A DNA stretch of 46,420 nucleotides from Gonium pectorale (GCA_001584585.1 LSYV01000164.1:9749-56168); one strand, 5' to 3'; counted from the first letter of the stretch, positions 35,001-46,420 are shown. The notes: generated from the sequence alone by a model not told the origin. Numbers and translations are program-made.

Positions 35001-36025
35001 CAGTGCTAGGAGCACGGCCGCATGGGAGGACCGTAGGAGGTGACCTTGGGAGGGTGTGGGGACGTACCCAGTGCCTGTGCCTGGCTGGCGCGCGCGATTG
35101 CATGGCCCGTTCAAAGCCTGCCCCTCATGCGGCGCCCCATCTCCCATACAAGGGCCCTTTCCCCGCCCTCACGCTCCAGCTCTCCCACCTCCAGGTGCTG
35201 GGGCAGGAAGGAGTAGCGCGCGTAGCGGTCCATGCGGTGCTCAAAGGTGACCGTGGACGGCTTCCACGACACCGAGTACGAGAACTGCACATCCAGGCTG
35301 TCCGCCGAGGTGATGTCCACGGTGCGCATGGGGTCGCTGGACACGTTGATCTCCACGACGCGGTCCTCGTTGTAGGCGAGGTCAAAGTGGAAGTGGGTGA
35401 AGAGAAAGTACTTGTGCGTGCCCTGCTGCACAATTTTCTCCACCTTGCCGATGAAGCCCCAGACCGGCAGATCATCATAAAACATCTGCGGGGGGAAAAG
35501 GGGTGGGAGGGGTGGGAAAGGCATCCAGGGGCCGGTCAGGGCGGCAGCTGGCAGGGGTAGCTGGCAGCAGCAGCACACCTGGAAGTAGTAGTCCTGCTTG
35601 ACCGCATCCCGGAATTTTTTGAGGTCCTCGCTGTTCAAGGACTTCTTGCACAGCACAGCGTTCTCCACGTTCGTGCGGAACTGCAGCTTGTAGGGAGTCG
35701 TCACGAGCCGATCCCCCTCGAGCACCTCGCCCAGAAATTCCGTCTTGTACGCCTTGCCGTCCACCGGCTGGCAGAATGGCAAGTTGTAATACTGATACGT
35801 CTCCCTACACGCACGGAGCGTCCCCTGGTACCGGGATGGATGCAACCGTCCGGGTCGCCCGCGCACTTACGTGGGGTTCGTAAACGGCCCAACTTTATTC
35901 GCGAAGCATGTTATGAGGTCGTTCTGCTTGTATTTGTGATCGCTCGCCCCGGCTAGTGCAGTCCGCCCAGAAGCTGCAAGCCCGAGCGCTAGGGCCAGCA
36001 GCAACGCTCGGAGCCGAGGCTGCAT
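32088..36025 (-). CDS. Transmembrane 9 superfamily (nonaspanin/EMP70) protein, 592 aa, 8 exons
   Basis: Exons: 35871-36025, 35579-35804, 35189-35485, 34267-34615, 33552-33819, 33146-33397, 32337-32549, 32088-32106. All phases agree. A signal peptide (MQPRLRALLLALALGLAASG) precedes the family hallmark ETYQYYNLPFC and a lumenal domain to about residue 225. Nine hydrophobic segments follow, beginning with IHWFSIINSCVTVLLLTGFL; the last ends in FFFGYNAVVCYAFFLMLGCI and GFRASLLFVRHIYR. The 19-bp last exon adds AIKCE, giving the K-x-E tail that retains TM9SF proteins in the Golgi. The family acts in the endomembrane system in sorting of membrane proteins. Length equals the usual about 590 aa. The downstream ATG at 36025 was preferred over an in-frame upstream ATG because it puts the signal peptide at the N-terminus. 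Confidence 0.93.
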
Positions 36026-36341
36026 TCTTGCTAGCGTGCGCAAACACCAGCTCGAACCGCGCCTAGGCGCTCGGCAATGCAACAGGCGTTTGAAATAGGC
36101 GTTTCGCAGGGGATTCAAGTGGCCATAGCCGAGGGTAATAGCAAGGTACGTGACTCCTAACTGTAGGGAAAGGGGTGTGAAGAGAGCGACTAAGGCGGGA
36201 CGTCACGACAGAATTGGAACCTGGCTTCGTTGCATCGCATCAACGGAGCACCGACTTCGGCCCGGACTTGGAAACACGTGCCCTTGCTGCTGATCGGGCT
36301 TGCTTCACTGTAGAAGCTCCTTCCCGCCGCCGCTGCTCAAC
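36026..36341. promoter_or_regulatory. Divergent promoter region between TM9SF and eIF3h
   Basis: 316 bp separate two divergent start codons of housekeeping genes; both promoters must be compact or shared. No motif assigned. Confidence 0.55.
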
Positions 36342-38502
36342 ATGGCCACCATGGCCGCTGCGCTCGCCGAGGGCGGTGCGCCCAAGGCCAAGGAGCTAGT
36401 AAAGACCGTGCAGCTCGAGGGCCAGGTGCTCTTGAAGATTATGCAGCACTGCAGTGACCCGCAGCACCAACTCGCATCGGGGGCGCTCCTGGGCCTGGAC
36501 GTGGGCCAGCAGCTGGAGGTGACGGACTGCTTTGCCATGCCGGTGAGTTCAGCGTGCCTGGTATGGGCGGGCTCGGAAGGGGCGCGCAGAATCTGCATGG
36601 CGCCGAAGCGCTTGCTTGGAGCCGCTTCTAATTTGGGCGTCGCGGGATCTGGGATTTTATAGGCCTCTCTGGCCGAGGATCAAGCGGAGGCGGTGGACAC
36701 GGTGGTGGAGGACTACCAGACCGCCATGTTGCGCGCTCTGCGCGAGGTGAATGTGGACAACAACCTCGTAGGCTGGTACGTCTGGGTTCTGTCACGAGGG
36801 GGAGACGGGTATGCGCGAGGGCATCAGGGGCGGGGTGGCGGGTACGGCCGAGGCCCGGCGGGGCGGGGCGGCTCGGGGGCTATGCCTATGTCTCGCGAGC
36901 CCTGTACTGAAATCCCCTGCAGACTCTACGGTGAGCGACCGAATGGGGGGCAGGCGGCTGCTAGTGTGTCTCTGCCGCGGCTTGTGGCCGCGTGTGTCCC
37001 GTACCTTCTGTGAAGCCCGCTTGGAGCCATGTCCAAGTGGCGTGGCTACAGGCCTGTGGGAGCGGCTTGGCCCTTGTGGAGTTGGCTAGTGCCTCGCAAA
37101 GAGCAGCACGAGGGGTCCGCTTCTACGAGAGCGCTGCACTGGCCACGACTGCGCACAGAATGCAGGGCCTCTACTTAGTTCTCATCGATGGGGGTGCTGC
37201 GTAGGCCATCGGGCATGGCGCGTGCCCGCGTTGGCAGCAAAGGGCAAGGGCCGCATCACTCAATTCACTGTCTGTGTGGATCCGGGGCCCCTTGGAGGGC
37301 CGGCCATGGCACTCAGGCCCCGCCTGGGTGCTCTCCCGGGTCTGCAGCCATCTCGGCACGATGGCGGCATGCCCGCTGCCTCAGTCCTGCGTGTGCCCTT
37401 GCACTGTCCCCAGCCGCGCGCCTCTCTGGCTCGCGAACAGGGGGTAGGGATGCCCGGCTCCCCATGTTAATGGGCAGTTTGCGGCCCCCCCGGGGACCCC
37501 GCGTTCGGCGGCCTTTCTCGCCCCGTCTTTCCGCGCTTCCCGCGTCCCATGCGCGCCTCGCGCCCTCGCCCGGCCGCTCGCTCGCCCGCCCAGGTACCAG
37601 AGCGCCAGCATGGGCATCTTCCAGACGGTGGAGCTGGTGGAGACGTTCAACTCGTACCTGGACAACATCAAGAAGTGCGTGGCCATCATCTACGACCCGC
37701 AGCGCAGTTCGCGCGGCAGCCTGGCGGTGCGCGCCGTGCGGCTCAAGGAGAGCTTCATTGAGCTCTTCCGCGAGCAGAAGTGCACCGTCAAGGGGCTCCG
37801 GGACGCCAACCTGTCGTGGCGGGACATCTTTGTGGACCTGCCCATTAAGATCCGCAACTCCAACCTCGTGCAGGTGCGGGGCGGGGCGAGACCCGGCAGG
37901 CCCGGGGATTGTGGGAGCCCCAGGACGGGGGGAAGGGGGGATCCCGGTTGGGATGGAGCATACGCGCAGATGGGGGTTACGTTTCCTTACTCCCGTCCCC
38001 TTCGCGCCCTCCCCCCTCTCCAGCTCTTCAATACACTCGCCTCCCTGCCCACCGCCCCTTACGCCCCCACCCGCGCCAGGCTGTGGTTGCGGACCTGGTG
38101 CCGCCGCCCACCGCCACGCAAGCGGACGTGGACCGCCTCAACCTCTCGTTCGCGCCCTTCCTGGAGCGCAACATCCAATCGCTCATGGAGTGCGTGGACG
38201 ACATTGTGGCCGAGCAGCACAAGGTGACGAGCTACCACAAGGCGGTGGCGCGGCAGCAGCAGCTGTACGCCTCCTGGCTGGCCAAGCGGCGCCAGGACAA
38301 CCAGCTGCTGGCGCAGGAGGGCAAGGAGCTGCTGCCCGAGGAGGACCCCTCGCAGTTCAAGCCCATCCCCGAGCCCTCCATCCTGGACCACTACCTGGTC
38401 ACGGCGCAGATGGCCTCGTTCTGCGACCAGATCAACGCGGCCTCCAGCGAGGCCATCCAGAAGCTCTTCCTCATGGAGGGCATGCAGAAGGCGCAGATCT
38501 AG
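36342..38502 (+). CDS. EIF3H: Translation initiation factor eIF3 subunit h, 338 aa, 4 exons
   Basis: Exons: 36342-36542, 36663-36775, 37594-37873, 38080-38502 (TAG); phases agree. The MPN domain starts at about residue 21: VQLEGQVLLKIMQHCSD, SGALLGLDVGQQLEVTDCFA, VVEDYQTAMLRALREVNVDN, then GWYQSASMGIFQTVELVETF. The catalytic JAMM zinc ligands are not present, as expected for eIF3h. The helical C-terminal half includes NIQSLMECVDDIVAEQHKV, RQQQLYASWLAKRRQDNQLL and ITS-like FCDQINAASSEAIQKLFLM. eIF3h is a cytoplasmic subunit of the eIF3 complex that helps recruit mRNA and supports reinitiation in plants. Length is that of plant homologues. The first of two close ATGs (ATGGCCACCATGG) was taken; either gives the same product less three residues. 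Confidence 0.94.
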
Positions 38503-41085
38503 GCGGGCGGCGGTCAGCGGTGGCGCAGCCCTGGAGGGGCGCGGCGTGGAGGCGACAGTGCAGCAGTTAGGGGAGGCCCTCTGGGCGGCAGATTCGCCGA
38601 CATATGCCTGGAGGGAAGGCGCTCGCCTTAGCGGAGGGGCAGCCAGCTGCGCGCGCCCCACGCGGAGTGGCGCAGCCTGGGCGGCGGGCAGCAGCGCTGC
38701 AGCCGTAGGGTACTACTGAAACCCCCGCTCGGCCGCGGAGGCTGCGGCTACTCGGAAGCGGAGGCTTTGTCAGGGGCAATGCGGACCGCGGGGGCCTGTG
38801 CTCGCGCGACATGACGCGCGGTAAGAGCGCACAGCAGGAGGCTTGGGAGCCGCTGGGACGACCGCTGACTATGGGCGTCACGGCCGCGTGGTCGGGGGCC
38901 GCCCTCAACCCCGGGCCCGCTGCGCACAGGGCGGCGGGGGCTGGGAGCGGCAGTGCCCATCCTGGGGGTTGAGGGCGCTGCACGGTGGAGCAGTTCTGGC
39001 GCGGCTGCGGTCGGTCGGTCGGTCGGTCGCGGCAACGCACGGCCGCGGGGAAGTAGTCTGGTCCGGTGCAGTACGAGTACGAGACCGTGCTGCATGACCG
39101 GTCACGCGCTACGGCCTAAGCAATGGGGGCTGGGCACTCCCCTACGTCGCGCAGTACTGCGCACGGCCGGCTACCGCCTGCACTGGACAGTCAGGAATGT
39201 GTACCGTGTGTGTTTCCGGGTTGGCAGCGCGCGGTTGGTGTCGTGGTATTAGCTTACAGGTCAAGTGCACGAGGGGTCACACGTAGCTAGGTACGGTCGT
39301 TCGGACGCGAAGTCAGGTGCGGTCAGTTGTAGCCGGGGCTCCTCGGCACATGTCTGACCTTCGGGACAGGCGACTGCGCGGGAGAACGACTGGGAAGTGA
39401 AGCTTCGCGGCCTACGGAGCGCGTCGGGCTGGTCGCATGTCTGCAGCGGGGCCGCTGCCTGCCCACGTATCACTGGTACAGCGCCGCCCAGTGCAGGTGC
39501 CAATGCAGGTTGGGGCTACGAGTCGATGACGTGACGACAATGGGGACGCAGGTGCTTGTGCTTAGGGTAAAGCTGTAGGGGGGGCTTGTGCATGGGGTGC
39601 CGGAGCTTGTAGACGGGTAGGGAGGTTCGGATTCGACCGCTTGGGGGCCCTGCCGGGTGCTGCCCTCCCGTAGTTTGATGGCTTATGTTGCTGAGTCACG
39701 CACGGGAGGGAGGCCCCGCGCATGTGGTCTGCTGTGCGGGGGGCGCTGGGCTTCGTGCCAGGCGGTGGATCTAACGAGGGGGTGGGTATAGGATGGGCGT
39801 GTTGAAAAACGCATGTAAGGCGGTGAGCCGAGGCCCCGTGTCTCATTGTGCCGTGCATGGCTCTGTGGGAGGGAGTGTTGGCGCACCCGCAGAGGGAGTC
39901 CAGGCAATGGGCTACCGTAGTACATACCAACGTACTGAGCACTACAGATACGGCCGTCCCCTGTCTGACTGTAGGCGTGCGCTGACCTTTTTAACCGAAC
40001 CACGGAAAAACAATTGGGTAAAGACGGCGGCCAGCGGCCTGACCAGACAGTCGATAGTTCTGGTAGGTCAACACACGCGCCATTGCAAAGCATCTGGCGC
40101 GCGGATCCTCTTGCCGGAAAAGGGCCGATTCGTACAAACTGGACATCAACAGTATGAGATCGCGCAATTGCTGGCCAGAATGAAATAAAGTCTAAAATCA
40201 TCAACCGCAAAGCAACCCAGGAACACGGGCGTATAGGAAGGTCGACAGCGCGGCACCTAAGCACGATCCAGCCATGCGCAGGACAACCCTTAAGCAACTG
40301 CTACAGCCTCGGCGTGCTCATAGGAAGCCTCCGTTCCATAGCAGAACGCCGAGTTTACGGCATCAGCTGTTGCACTCGTAAACAAACTGCACATTAACGG
40401 GTGGCTGCGTATGGGGCGGTGGGGCGCCCGCCAATGCCGCCACGGAAAACACAACAACAGCGCGCAACCTCGGCACATGGGGACCTTACTTGAGCACAGC
40501 CTCCCCGTACGACGCAGCTAGACGTGCGCAACGCATGTGTACGTAGGTGCATTGTGGCCAGATATGGATCGATGTACGGAAATGCGGCGCGCACGCAACC
40601 CAATCAGGCTCACAACTGCGCATGGGCAATCACGGCAACGTCACGGCCACACAGCGTACGGCACCCAGTAGGCATTACCAGTACCGACGTCAGCACCTGC
40701 TTTATGTACGGTAGTTTTTGCTACGAGTGACGGATTGACGTGATTGCTCGCCAGCTCCCTTTATGGCAGCTCTGCCTGGTCACAGGCAACAATCCGCAGC
40801 GGACGATGCTGCGAAAATGGCTGCTTAACGCCTGACTCTGCTGCGCCCTCAGCCCCACCAGATCGCCCGCGGCTTGCGCAGCCGCCAGGGCCTGGTCCTC
40901 ACCGCTCGCACCACCATACACGGCGTACCCGCCACCAGGGCACAGCCTCCGCTGCGTTTCAGGCTGTGCCGGGCTGCTCGTCTCCTCCGCCCGCCGTGCC
41001 TTGAGCCCGGCGCCCTGCTGGAAAGGCCCCACCTTCGGGTGTCTATGACCGTAAAAACAGCCTTCCCTGTTTCTGTTTTCTGTTC
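38503..41085. other. Convergent intergenic region, no supported gene
   Basis: 2.6 kb between the stop codons of eIF3h and the M1 peptidase. It contains the 3' UTRs. A 204-codon minus-strand frame at 39683-40297 has no recognisable domain. A GGTC tetranucleotide run (GGTCGGTCGGTCGGTCG) is at about 39011-39027. Confidence 0.55.
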
Positions 41086-44000
41086 TCAGGCTGCGCCGGG
41101 CTGCTGGTCCACCCAGGCGCACAGCTCCTGGCCGGTGCCGCGCAGCCAGCGGCCGTTGGAGTACAGCGCGCTGCGGACTGACGGCAGGAAGGCGCTGCCC
41201 AGCATGCCGGCGTAGCGCTTGGCGTAGGCCTGCACGGCAGGGGCGCGGCGGCGCGTGGGTGCTCATTCCATCGCTCCATCTTCGCACCTCCTGCACTGTG
41301 AAGGGGTTTTGATACTTCGCTGCCGTTGCTGGTCCACTGCCTCCCGTCCTTCCGTTCCCGCCCTCAGCCATTGCGCCCCCACCGCCCCCCAACCCATCAC
41401 CGTTGCCTACATTCCCGATTCCCGTCATCCTCCCCTCGCCGTCAGCCGCAGGAGCAGAATGGCATCCCCCAACAAGGCCCCCGCCCAGGCCGCCACGATG
41501 CCAACGACCGGCCTCCACCCCTCCACCCCTCCTACCCCTCCCACAAAAACTTCCAGCCCCCAAACGTCCCCAAACCCCAACGGCGCCCCACCTCGAGCGC
41601 CGGAAGCATGTTCCCGTCCACCAGGCTCCCACTCATGCCCAACACCTCGCCGCCCACGGGGTACGCCCACGGGGTACGCCCACGGGGTACGCCCACGGGG
41701 TACGCCCACGGGGTACGCCCACGGGGTACGCCCACGGGGTACGCCCACGGGGTACGCCCACGGGGTACGCCCACGGGGTACGCCCACGGGGTACGCCCAC
41801 GGGGTACGCCCCCGGGGTACGCCCACGGGGTACGCCCACGGGGTACGCCGCGGAGGCCTGCGCGGCCGTGCCGGTGCCGCCGAAGCGGGCGAGGAGGTCG
41901 TCGGTGCGGCCCAGCAGGAACTCCCACGCCAGCCGAAATCCCAGCCCGCCGGCATTGTGGGCAAGCTGCGCGGGGAGACGGGGGCAGTCGCGTGCGTGTG
42001 GCGGAGGGGGGCAAGGAGGCGCGGGGAGAGGTGCAGGGCAAGGAAGTAGCACCCTGGGTATCCGCTGCACATGTATCGCAACGCGTTCCCAGCCACCCGG
42101 CAGCGCAGGGAACGGGCGCCTCCCCTGCTCCCTCTGACGACGGCAAGAGGAAGAGGAGGTGTCAGGAAGCGGTTGAGCTGGTGGTCAGGCTGTGGGAGGG
42201 CGGGGCAGGCGCGCGGTGGGCCGGCGGCATCGGCCATGCCCTCCGCGGCCATGCCCTCCGCGGCCATGCCCTCCGCGGCCATGCCCTCCGCGCCCCACGC
42301 GACGGGCGGTGGCGGGGCGGTGACACGTGGGCCGCACGCGCCATACGCCCATACCGCACCGCACCTGGGCGATGCTAGGTCCCATGTCCTGCAGCGGGAG
42401 GGTCAGGGAGTACTCGAGCGCAGACTCGATGGCCGCCTCGTCGGGGGCGTACGACAGCGCCGTGAGCAGGCGGGCCTTCTCGCCGAGGTCGGTCGCCTGC
42501 GGAACACCAACGGACGCGACGGCACTGGAACACCAACGGACACGACACCGTTGAACAAACGGACGGCTCGGCGAGCACTCAGGCAGTAGGAAGGGCGGCA
42601 TAAGACAGGCCCAAGTGCCACCGCTTCCGTACGGCTCCGGTACCTTTTCGTACAACTGCCTGATGGCGGCCCAGCTGCCCGGCGCGCCGCCCATGACGTA
42701 CACGTTGTATGCGGTCTGGCGGACCGAGATGCCCGGGGCGAGCGAAAAGTCGGCCTGGCCGGTCGCCTGCAAGCGCTCCAGGAGCGGCCGCAGCACGTAG
42801 GCGGCGGACCTGCGGAGGTGGCGGCAGCGGCGGCGGCTGTGGGAGGCTGCGGGTCAGGCGGGTTCCTGGCGAATCCCCTTGCGCTGCGCTAGAAGAAGAA
42901 TCACCCTTTCAGCCAGTAGCTAGCCAGCGCGAGGCCGGGCGCTGCTTCGCACAATCTGCAGGCTTAGGCGCGAAGGGGCGCCCAGCACACACGCGCACAC
43001 ACACGCGCGCTGTCGACGCGCTCGTTGCTCTTACTCGCTAGCATCTTAGACATGTCTGATCACGCTGTCACGCATCCACACCACACACTCTGTCGGTCAC
43101 CGCCCGCGCCCGAGCAGCCGCCGACGGCGACACACGGACCCGGGCGCTCGGCCGCGCACGCGCGCTGCCCACGCTGCCGGCACAGGCACAGGAACACCTG
43201 AAGGGCTCGGCGGCGGGCAGGGCCTTCAGGGCATCGGCGTCGCGCTGCGCTCGGGCCGCCTGCGCCCGGGCCGCGTAGAGCAGCGCCGTTGGGCGCAGCA
43301 GGCTCAGTCCGCGCGGCTCGCCCGGCGTGATGGAGAAGTTGAGGCCGGGGCCGCCTGAGGCGGCCAGGCCGGGCATCTTGAGGCCGGCCAGCAGCGGGCT
43401 GCAGGCGGGCGGGGGCACGAGGGACGAGATGGAAGTCGGGGCGGCGGGGGCAGGAGGGGCGCGGAGGCGACAGGAGTCAGCAGCCAAGAGGTGGAGTAGG
43501 GAGGGTAAGCCCGCGGCAGTCGCGTGCTGGACAGCTGACGAGTATCCGGGCGTTGCTCCGGCTGAAGATCGGAGACGGAGCCGCTGATTAGGCTCTCATT
43601 GCGTGCAACTGCCTTGGGCCGGGCCCCACCAACGGCCTGGCTATCAATGACCAAACCCCGGCGGCTGGCCCGACCCGAGATTCGATGCACGCAGCACCTG
43701 GGGTCGCGTTCACGGGCGGGGCCGTGGGCCTCGCGTGTTGTGCGCCCCCCGCCCCACCCCCCGTGCCCCGGAGACCCACCGATGACCTGGCTCCAGGTGA
43801 ACCGCCCCAGCCGTGTGTTGCAGGCGGCCAATGCCGCAAAGCCGGGACCCGATTCAGCGGCGATCGACAGCCGCGAGGACAGGTCGAACAGGCCGGACAG
43901 GCCCGTGTCCCATGCGGTGTGCTCGGGCTGGGGCGTTTCGCGGAGGAGAGGGGAGGGGTTGTGGGCGGAAGGGGGGTGCCATAGTGCAAGGGGTTATGTG

Positions 44001-46171
44001 TGTGGCGGTGGTGGTGGTGGTGGTGGTGGTGGCCGTGGGGGAAAGGATGGCAACGGCAACGGGTGTGTGTGGTTGGGGTTTGGGTGGCAGTGGGCCGCGG
44101 TGGGCGGGGTGCACGTCGTTTTGCTCGGGGGGCGGGGTGCCGCACCAGCAAGCACGCTCCCACCCCCAGCACCCCAGCACTTGCAGCCCCTCACACTGCA
44201 TCCCCAGGGCCCCGCCACAAAACACCCGCACCCAAACACTCGCACACACACGCACACACGCACGCACCCTCACACATACGCGCACACGCACACGCGTCGT
44301 TTCGATTCAACACGCAGATAGAACACACATACGGAGTCACGGAGTCACGCAGCCACTCACCAGGAGCCGCACGCCCAGCGACCGGACCAGCGCCACCAGC
44401 GGCGTGGGCCCCAGCTGCGACAGCCCCAGCAGCGCCCCCGCATCGTCGAGCAGGCCTGGCCGGGGTGGGGGTGGGGGTGGGGGTGTCGTGGAGGTCGGGG
44501 TGCGGGGTGGGCAAGGGTGTACAAGGATGGGGGGTGACCGACAGTCGTGTGCAACCACTTAACCTGGCGTGCTGCGCTCCCGCCCTGGAGCCCTCCCTCC
44601 CTGGAGTCCGACCTGGAGCCCGCCCGCCCCACACCGGCTCATGACCCATTCGGCGGGTCGGTGGGTCGGGGCCTCCCCTCTCAATGCTCGTTTTCCTCCC
44701 CATCCTCGTCCGTCACGCTCAGCCGGTCACCACCAGCGGCCCGCCCACCGCCGCTCCCGGCGGGATCCGCCCATCGCCGGGCCCCTGTCCCTCCCCCCAG
44801 TGCCCCTCGCCCTTCGCCCCCGACAACGCGTGTAACCCACCCAACCACCCACCCGTGAGGTCGGTGCTCGAAATGACCCGCGGGTCTTCGGCCGCCCGTG
44901 CAAGCTGTTGCCACAGAGGCCCGCTGTAGTTGACCCGGTAGTTGCCGTACCGCCCGGGGTTGACCAACACGATAGCCGGCGGGGCGGCCCTGGTGGAACC
45001 GTTGGCGGCGACGTCGGTTGCCTCGTCGTTGGCGGCCGGCGGCAGCGGCAGCTGCACCGAGCAGCTGTTGAAGGCGTGCCAGCTGATCATGGGGCCGTCG
45101 GTCTGGGAGCGGCGGTTTGGCGGCGCGGCAATAGGATCGGGCGGATGGGTGTCGCCACCTGCCTCCTCATTCGGGCATGCCACAGGCCGGGGTCAGGACA
45201 GCGGGCAGCCGCCCGGGTGCCTGCGCCGGGGGCCTGCGCCACTCGCATGTCGATAGGTGACAACCGACAACCGTCAAAAAGAGGTAACTGCCAACCGACA
45301 ACGTCCATGTAGTAACCGCCCCCCGCTCACCGGCAGCGTGTAGCTGAGGGGCACCCACCAGGCGTCATTGGCCGCGCTCTTGCACGGGGCGTCCGTACCG
45401 CTCGCCTGCATGCATGTACAAACGAGCCGTACGCGTGCCGTACGTGTACGGACGTGTACGGACACACACAGATATGGCCGTCAGGGGTAGATTTTTCAAA
45501 GAGCTAAAGTGCAGAAGCCGGATAACCCATGCCATGGTGATGCTCACTGCGGCTCCACCCCCTCCCCTGTGACACGCGCCTGGCTGACGGTCAGCGTGTC
45601 GTTTGAGACGTGCACGTTGATCAGGGGGTAGCCGGGCGAGTACGTCCACCGACGCATCCAGTCGCTGATCGGGAGGCCTGAGGGCGAGGCGCAGCGCGGG
45701 CCGGGGTTTGATGGGTGGGGGGTGGGGGGGAGGAGAGGCGTGGGAGGCGGGAGGCGGCAATCGGCAGGCAGGTGAGTGGGATCCAGATCCTGGGCAACGG
45801 TTGCGGATGGGCAGCAGCGCGCGGACAGCGCTGCCCCCAACCGCCTCAGCAACCGGCCCCCAACCAACCAATCGTTCACCTAGAGTGTCGCTGAAGCTGC
45901 GCCAAAGCTGCGTGCTGTTGACATTACTGTACTCGTACTTGCGCAGAAAGGCCCTGATCGCCTGGAAGAACGGATCGTCGTCGGCGCCCACCGGGCCGCC
46001 GCCGCCGCCGACGTCGCCACTGCCGTCGCTGCCACCGCCGGCGTCGCTGGCGGCGCTCCCCGCTATGAGGCTGCGGCTGCGGCTGCGGCTGCGCCTCACC
46101 CAGGCCGGCTGGTCGGCTCGGATGTGCGCCCGGTTCAGGTAGGCCCGCAGCATGCGCAGCACGGCGCCGCC
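41086..46171 (-). CDS. M1-family (aminopeptidase N/ERAP-like) metallopeptidase, 3' part only
   Basis: Exons in order: 45880-46171, 45559-45677, 45331-45405, 44853-45102, 44361-44455, 43776-43927, 43198-43398, 42644-42809, 42365-42496, 41847-41965, 41592-41631, 41086-41229 (TGA). M1 landmarks are in the right order: GGAVLRMLRAYLNR, DPFFQAIRAFLRKYEYSN, ISDWMRRWTYSPGYPLINVH, WWVPLSYTLP, VNPGRYGNYRVNYSGPLWQQ, LLDDAGALLGLSQLG, then the helical ERAP1-C-like domain (EKARLLTALSYAPDEAAIES, SLTLPLQDMGPSIAQ). The zinc site HExxH and the GxMEN motif lie upstream, beyond the window. Family enzymes remove N-terminal residues from peptides. A low-complexity insertion (RRSRSRSRSLIAG..., Gly/Asp-rich) follows the first motif. 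The ends of exons 45559-45677 and 43776-43927 rest on weak donors (GTGGAG, GTCTCC) chosen to keep phase. Confidence 0.85.
41651..41848. repeat. 13-bp minisatellite, about 15 copies, filling an intron of the M1 peptidase gene
   Basis: Head-to-tail copies of CGCCCACGGGGTA, nearly perfect, with one unit variant (CGCCCCCGGGGTA near 41806-41818). It fills almost all of the 215-bp intron between exons 41847-41965 and 41592-41631. On the gene strand every unit contains GTGGGC and GTACCC, both possible 5' splice sites. All frames stay open through it because the unit lacks stop codons. Confidence 0.92.
42232..42291. repeat. 15-bp tandem repeat, four perfect copies, in an M1 peptidase intron
   Basis: Four identical units of GGCCATGCCCTCCGC lie in the intron between exons 42365-42496 and 41847-41965. 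Confidence 0.9.
44003..44290. repeat. Simple repeats (GGT)n and (CA)n-rich in an M1 peptidase intron
   Basis: A GGT/GTG triplet run at about 44003-44031 and a CACACG/CA-rich tract at about 44230-44295, both inside the intron between exons 44361-44455 and 43776-43927. Confidence 0.75.
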
Positions 46172-46300
46172 CTGGTGAGGGTGTGGGGGGGGGCCAGGTG
46201 TCGCAAAACCCACCCACCGGCGATGTTGGCAAGGGACGGAAGGGGCCCGGGAGCCGTGTGCGCAGGCGGACAGAGCAGGTGATGAAGCCGAGCTGAGCCC

Positions 46301-46330
46301 GTACCCGTACCCGTACCCGTACCCGTACCC
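46301..46330. repeat. Hexamer repeat (GTACCC)5
   Basis: Five perfect GTACCC units upstream of the M1 exon at 45880-46171, presumably intronic. Confidence 0.9.
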
Positions 46331-46420
46331 GGCCGCGTGGATGACGCCACCCCCGACTGCAAAGCTCAGCAGCACGGCACCGAGGCGGAGGCCGCGCCCC
46401 GGCGCTACCGCATGCGGAGC

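Noticed and set aside
39683..40297. 204-codon minus-strand frame
   Set aside because: No domain, no splice partners, located in a convergent 3' region.
40723..41085. Extension of the M1 peptidase beyond 41086
   Set aside because: The terminal exon has an in-frame TGA at 41086-41088 at the position where M1 proteins normally end; the downstream frame is different and unsupported.
41651..41848. CRISPR-like array
   Set aside because: Units are directly adjacent 13-mers without spacers, inside a eukaryotic intron.
41326..42378. 350-codon frame with repeated PTGYAHGVRPRG peptide
   Set aside because: Open only because the 13-bp minisatellite has no stop codon in any frame; the flanks are antisense to M1 exons.

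Overview
This is a nuclear DNA window from a GC-rich, intron-dense green plant lineage, most likely a unicellular chlorophyte alga. The reasons: nearly every gene is split by short introns with GTG[CA]G-type donors and (C)AG acceptors. The gene set includes an AP2/ERF transcription factor, an EBS/SHL-type BAH-PHD reader, a plant-type OST3/6 subunit without the CxxC motif, and a VIT/nodulin-like transporter end. There are no operons. Gene models were assembled by hand by matching splice sites and reading phase across exons; lengths follow from those models.

Layout: the 3' exon of a VIT/CCC1-like iron transporter (5-79, +) is followed by gene-poor sequence, a lone coiled-coil ORF (1889-2467, -) and a frame-broken plus-strand gene (about 2714-4205). 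The minus strand then carries an 11-exon RING plus dynamin-like (SLIP-GC/NUGGC-type) GTPase (5388-10552). After a 2.3-kb gene-poor stretch come a thioredoxin-like [2Fe-2S] ferredoxin-TPR protein (12820-16070), an AP2/ERF factor (18843-22410) and an EBS/SHL homologue (22774-26010), all on the minus strand. The last is divergent from OST3/6 of oligosaccharyltransferase (26442-30995, +). OST3/6 converges on a TM9SF/nonaspanin (32088-36025, -), which is divergent from eIF3 subunit h (36342-38502, +). The window ends in the 3' part of an M1-family aminopeptidase (41086-46171, -), whose catalytic N-terminal part lies beyond the right edge.

The genes do not form one pathway. They are ordinary eukaryotic housekeeping genes (N-glycosylation, secretory membrane protein, translation initiation, peptide trimming) plus two regulators. 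The two least conventional proteins are the RING-GTPase and the ferredoxin-fold-TPR protein. Other points of interest are a 13-bp minisatellite that makes up almost all of one intron and contains candidate splice donors in every unit, a diverged dispersed repeat with one copy inside the GTPase gene, a short element shared by two introns of OST3/6, a GC-AG intron in the EBS/SHL gene, and a 19-bp terminal exon encoding the TM9SF Golgi-retention tail.
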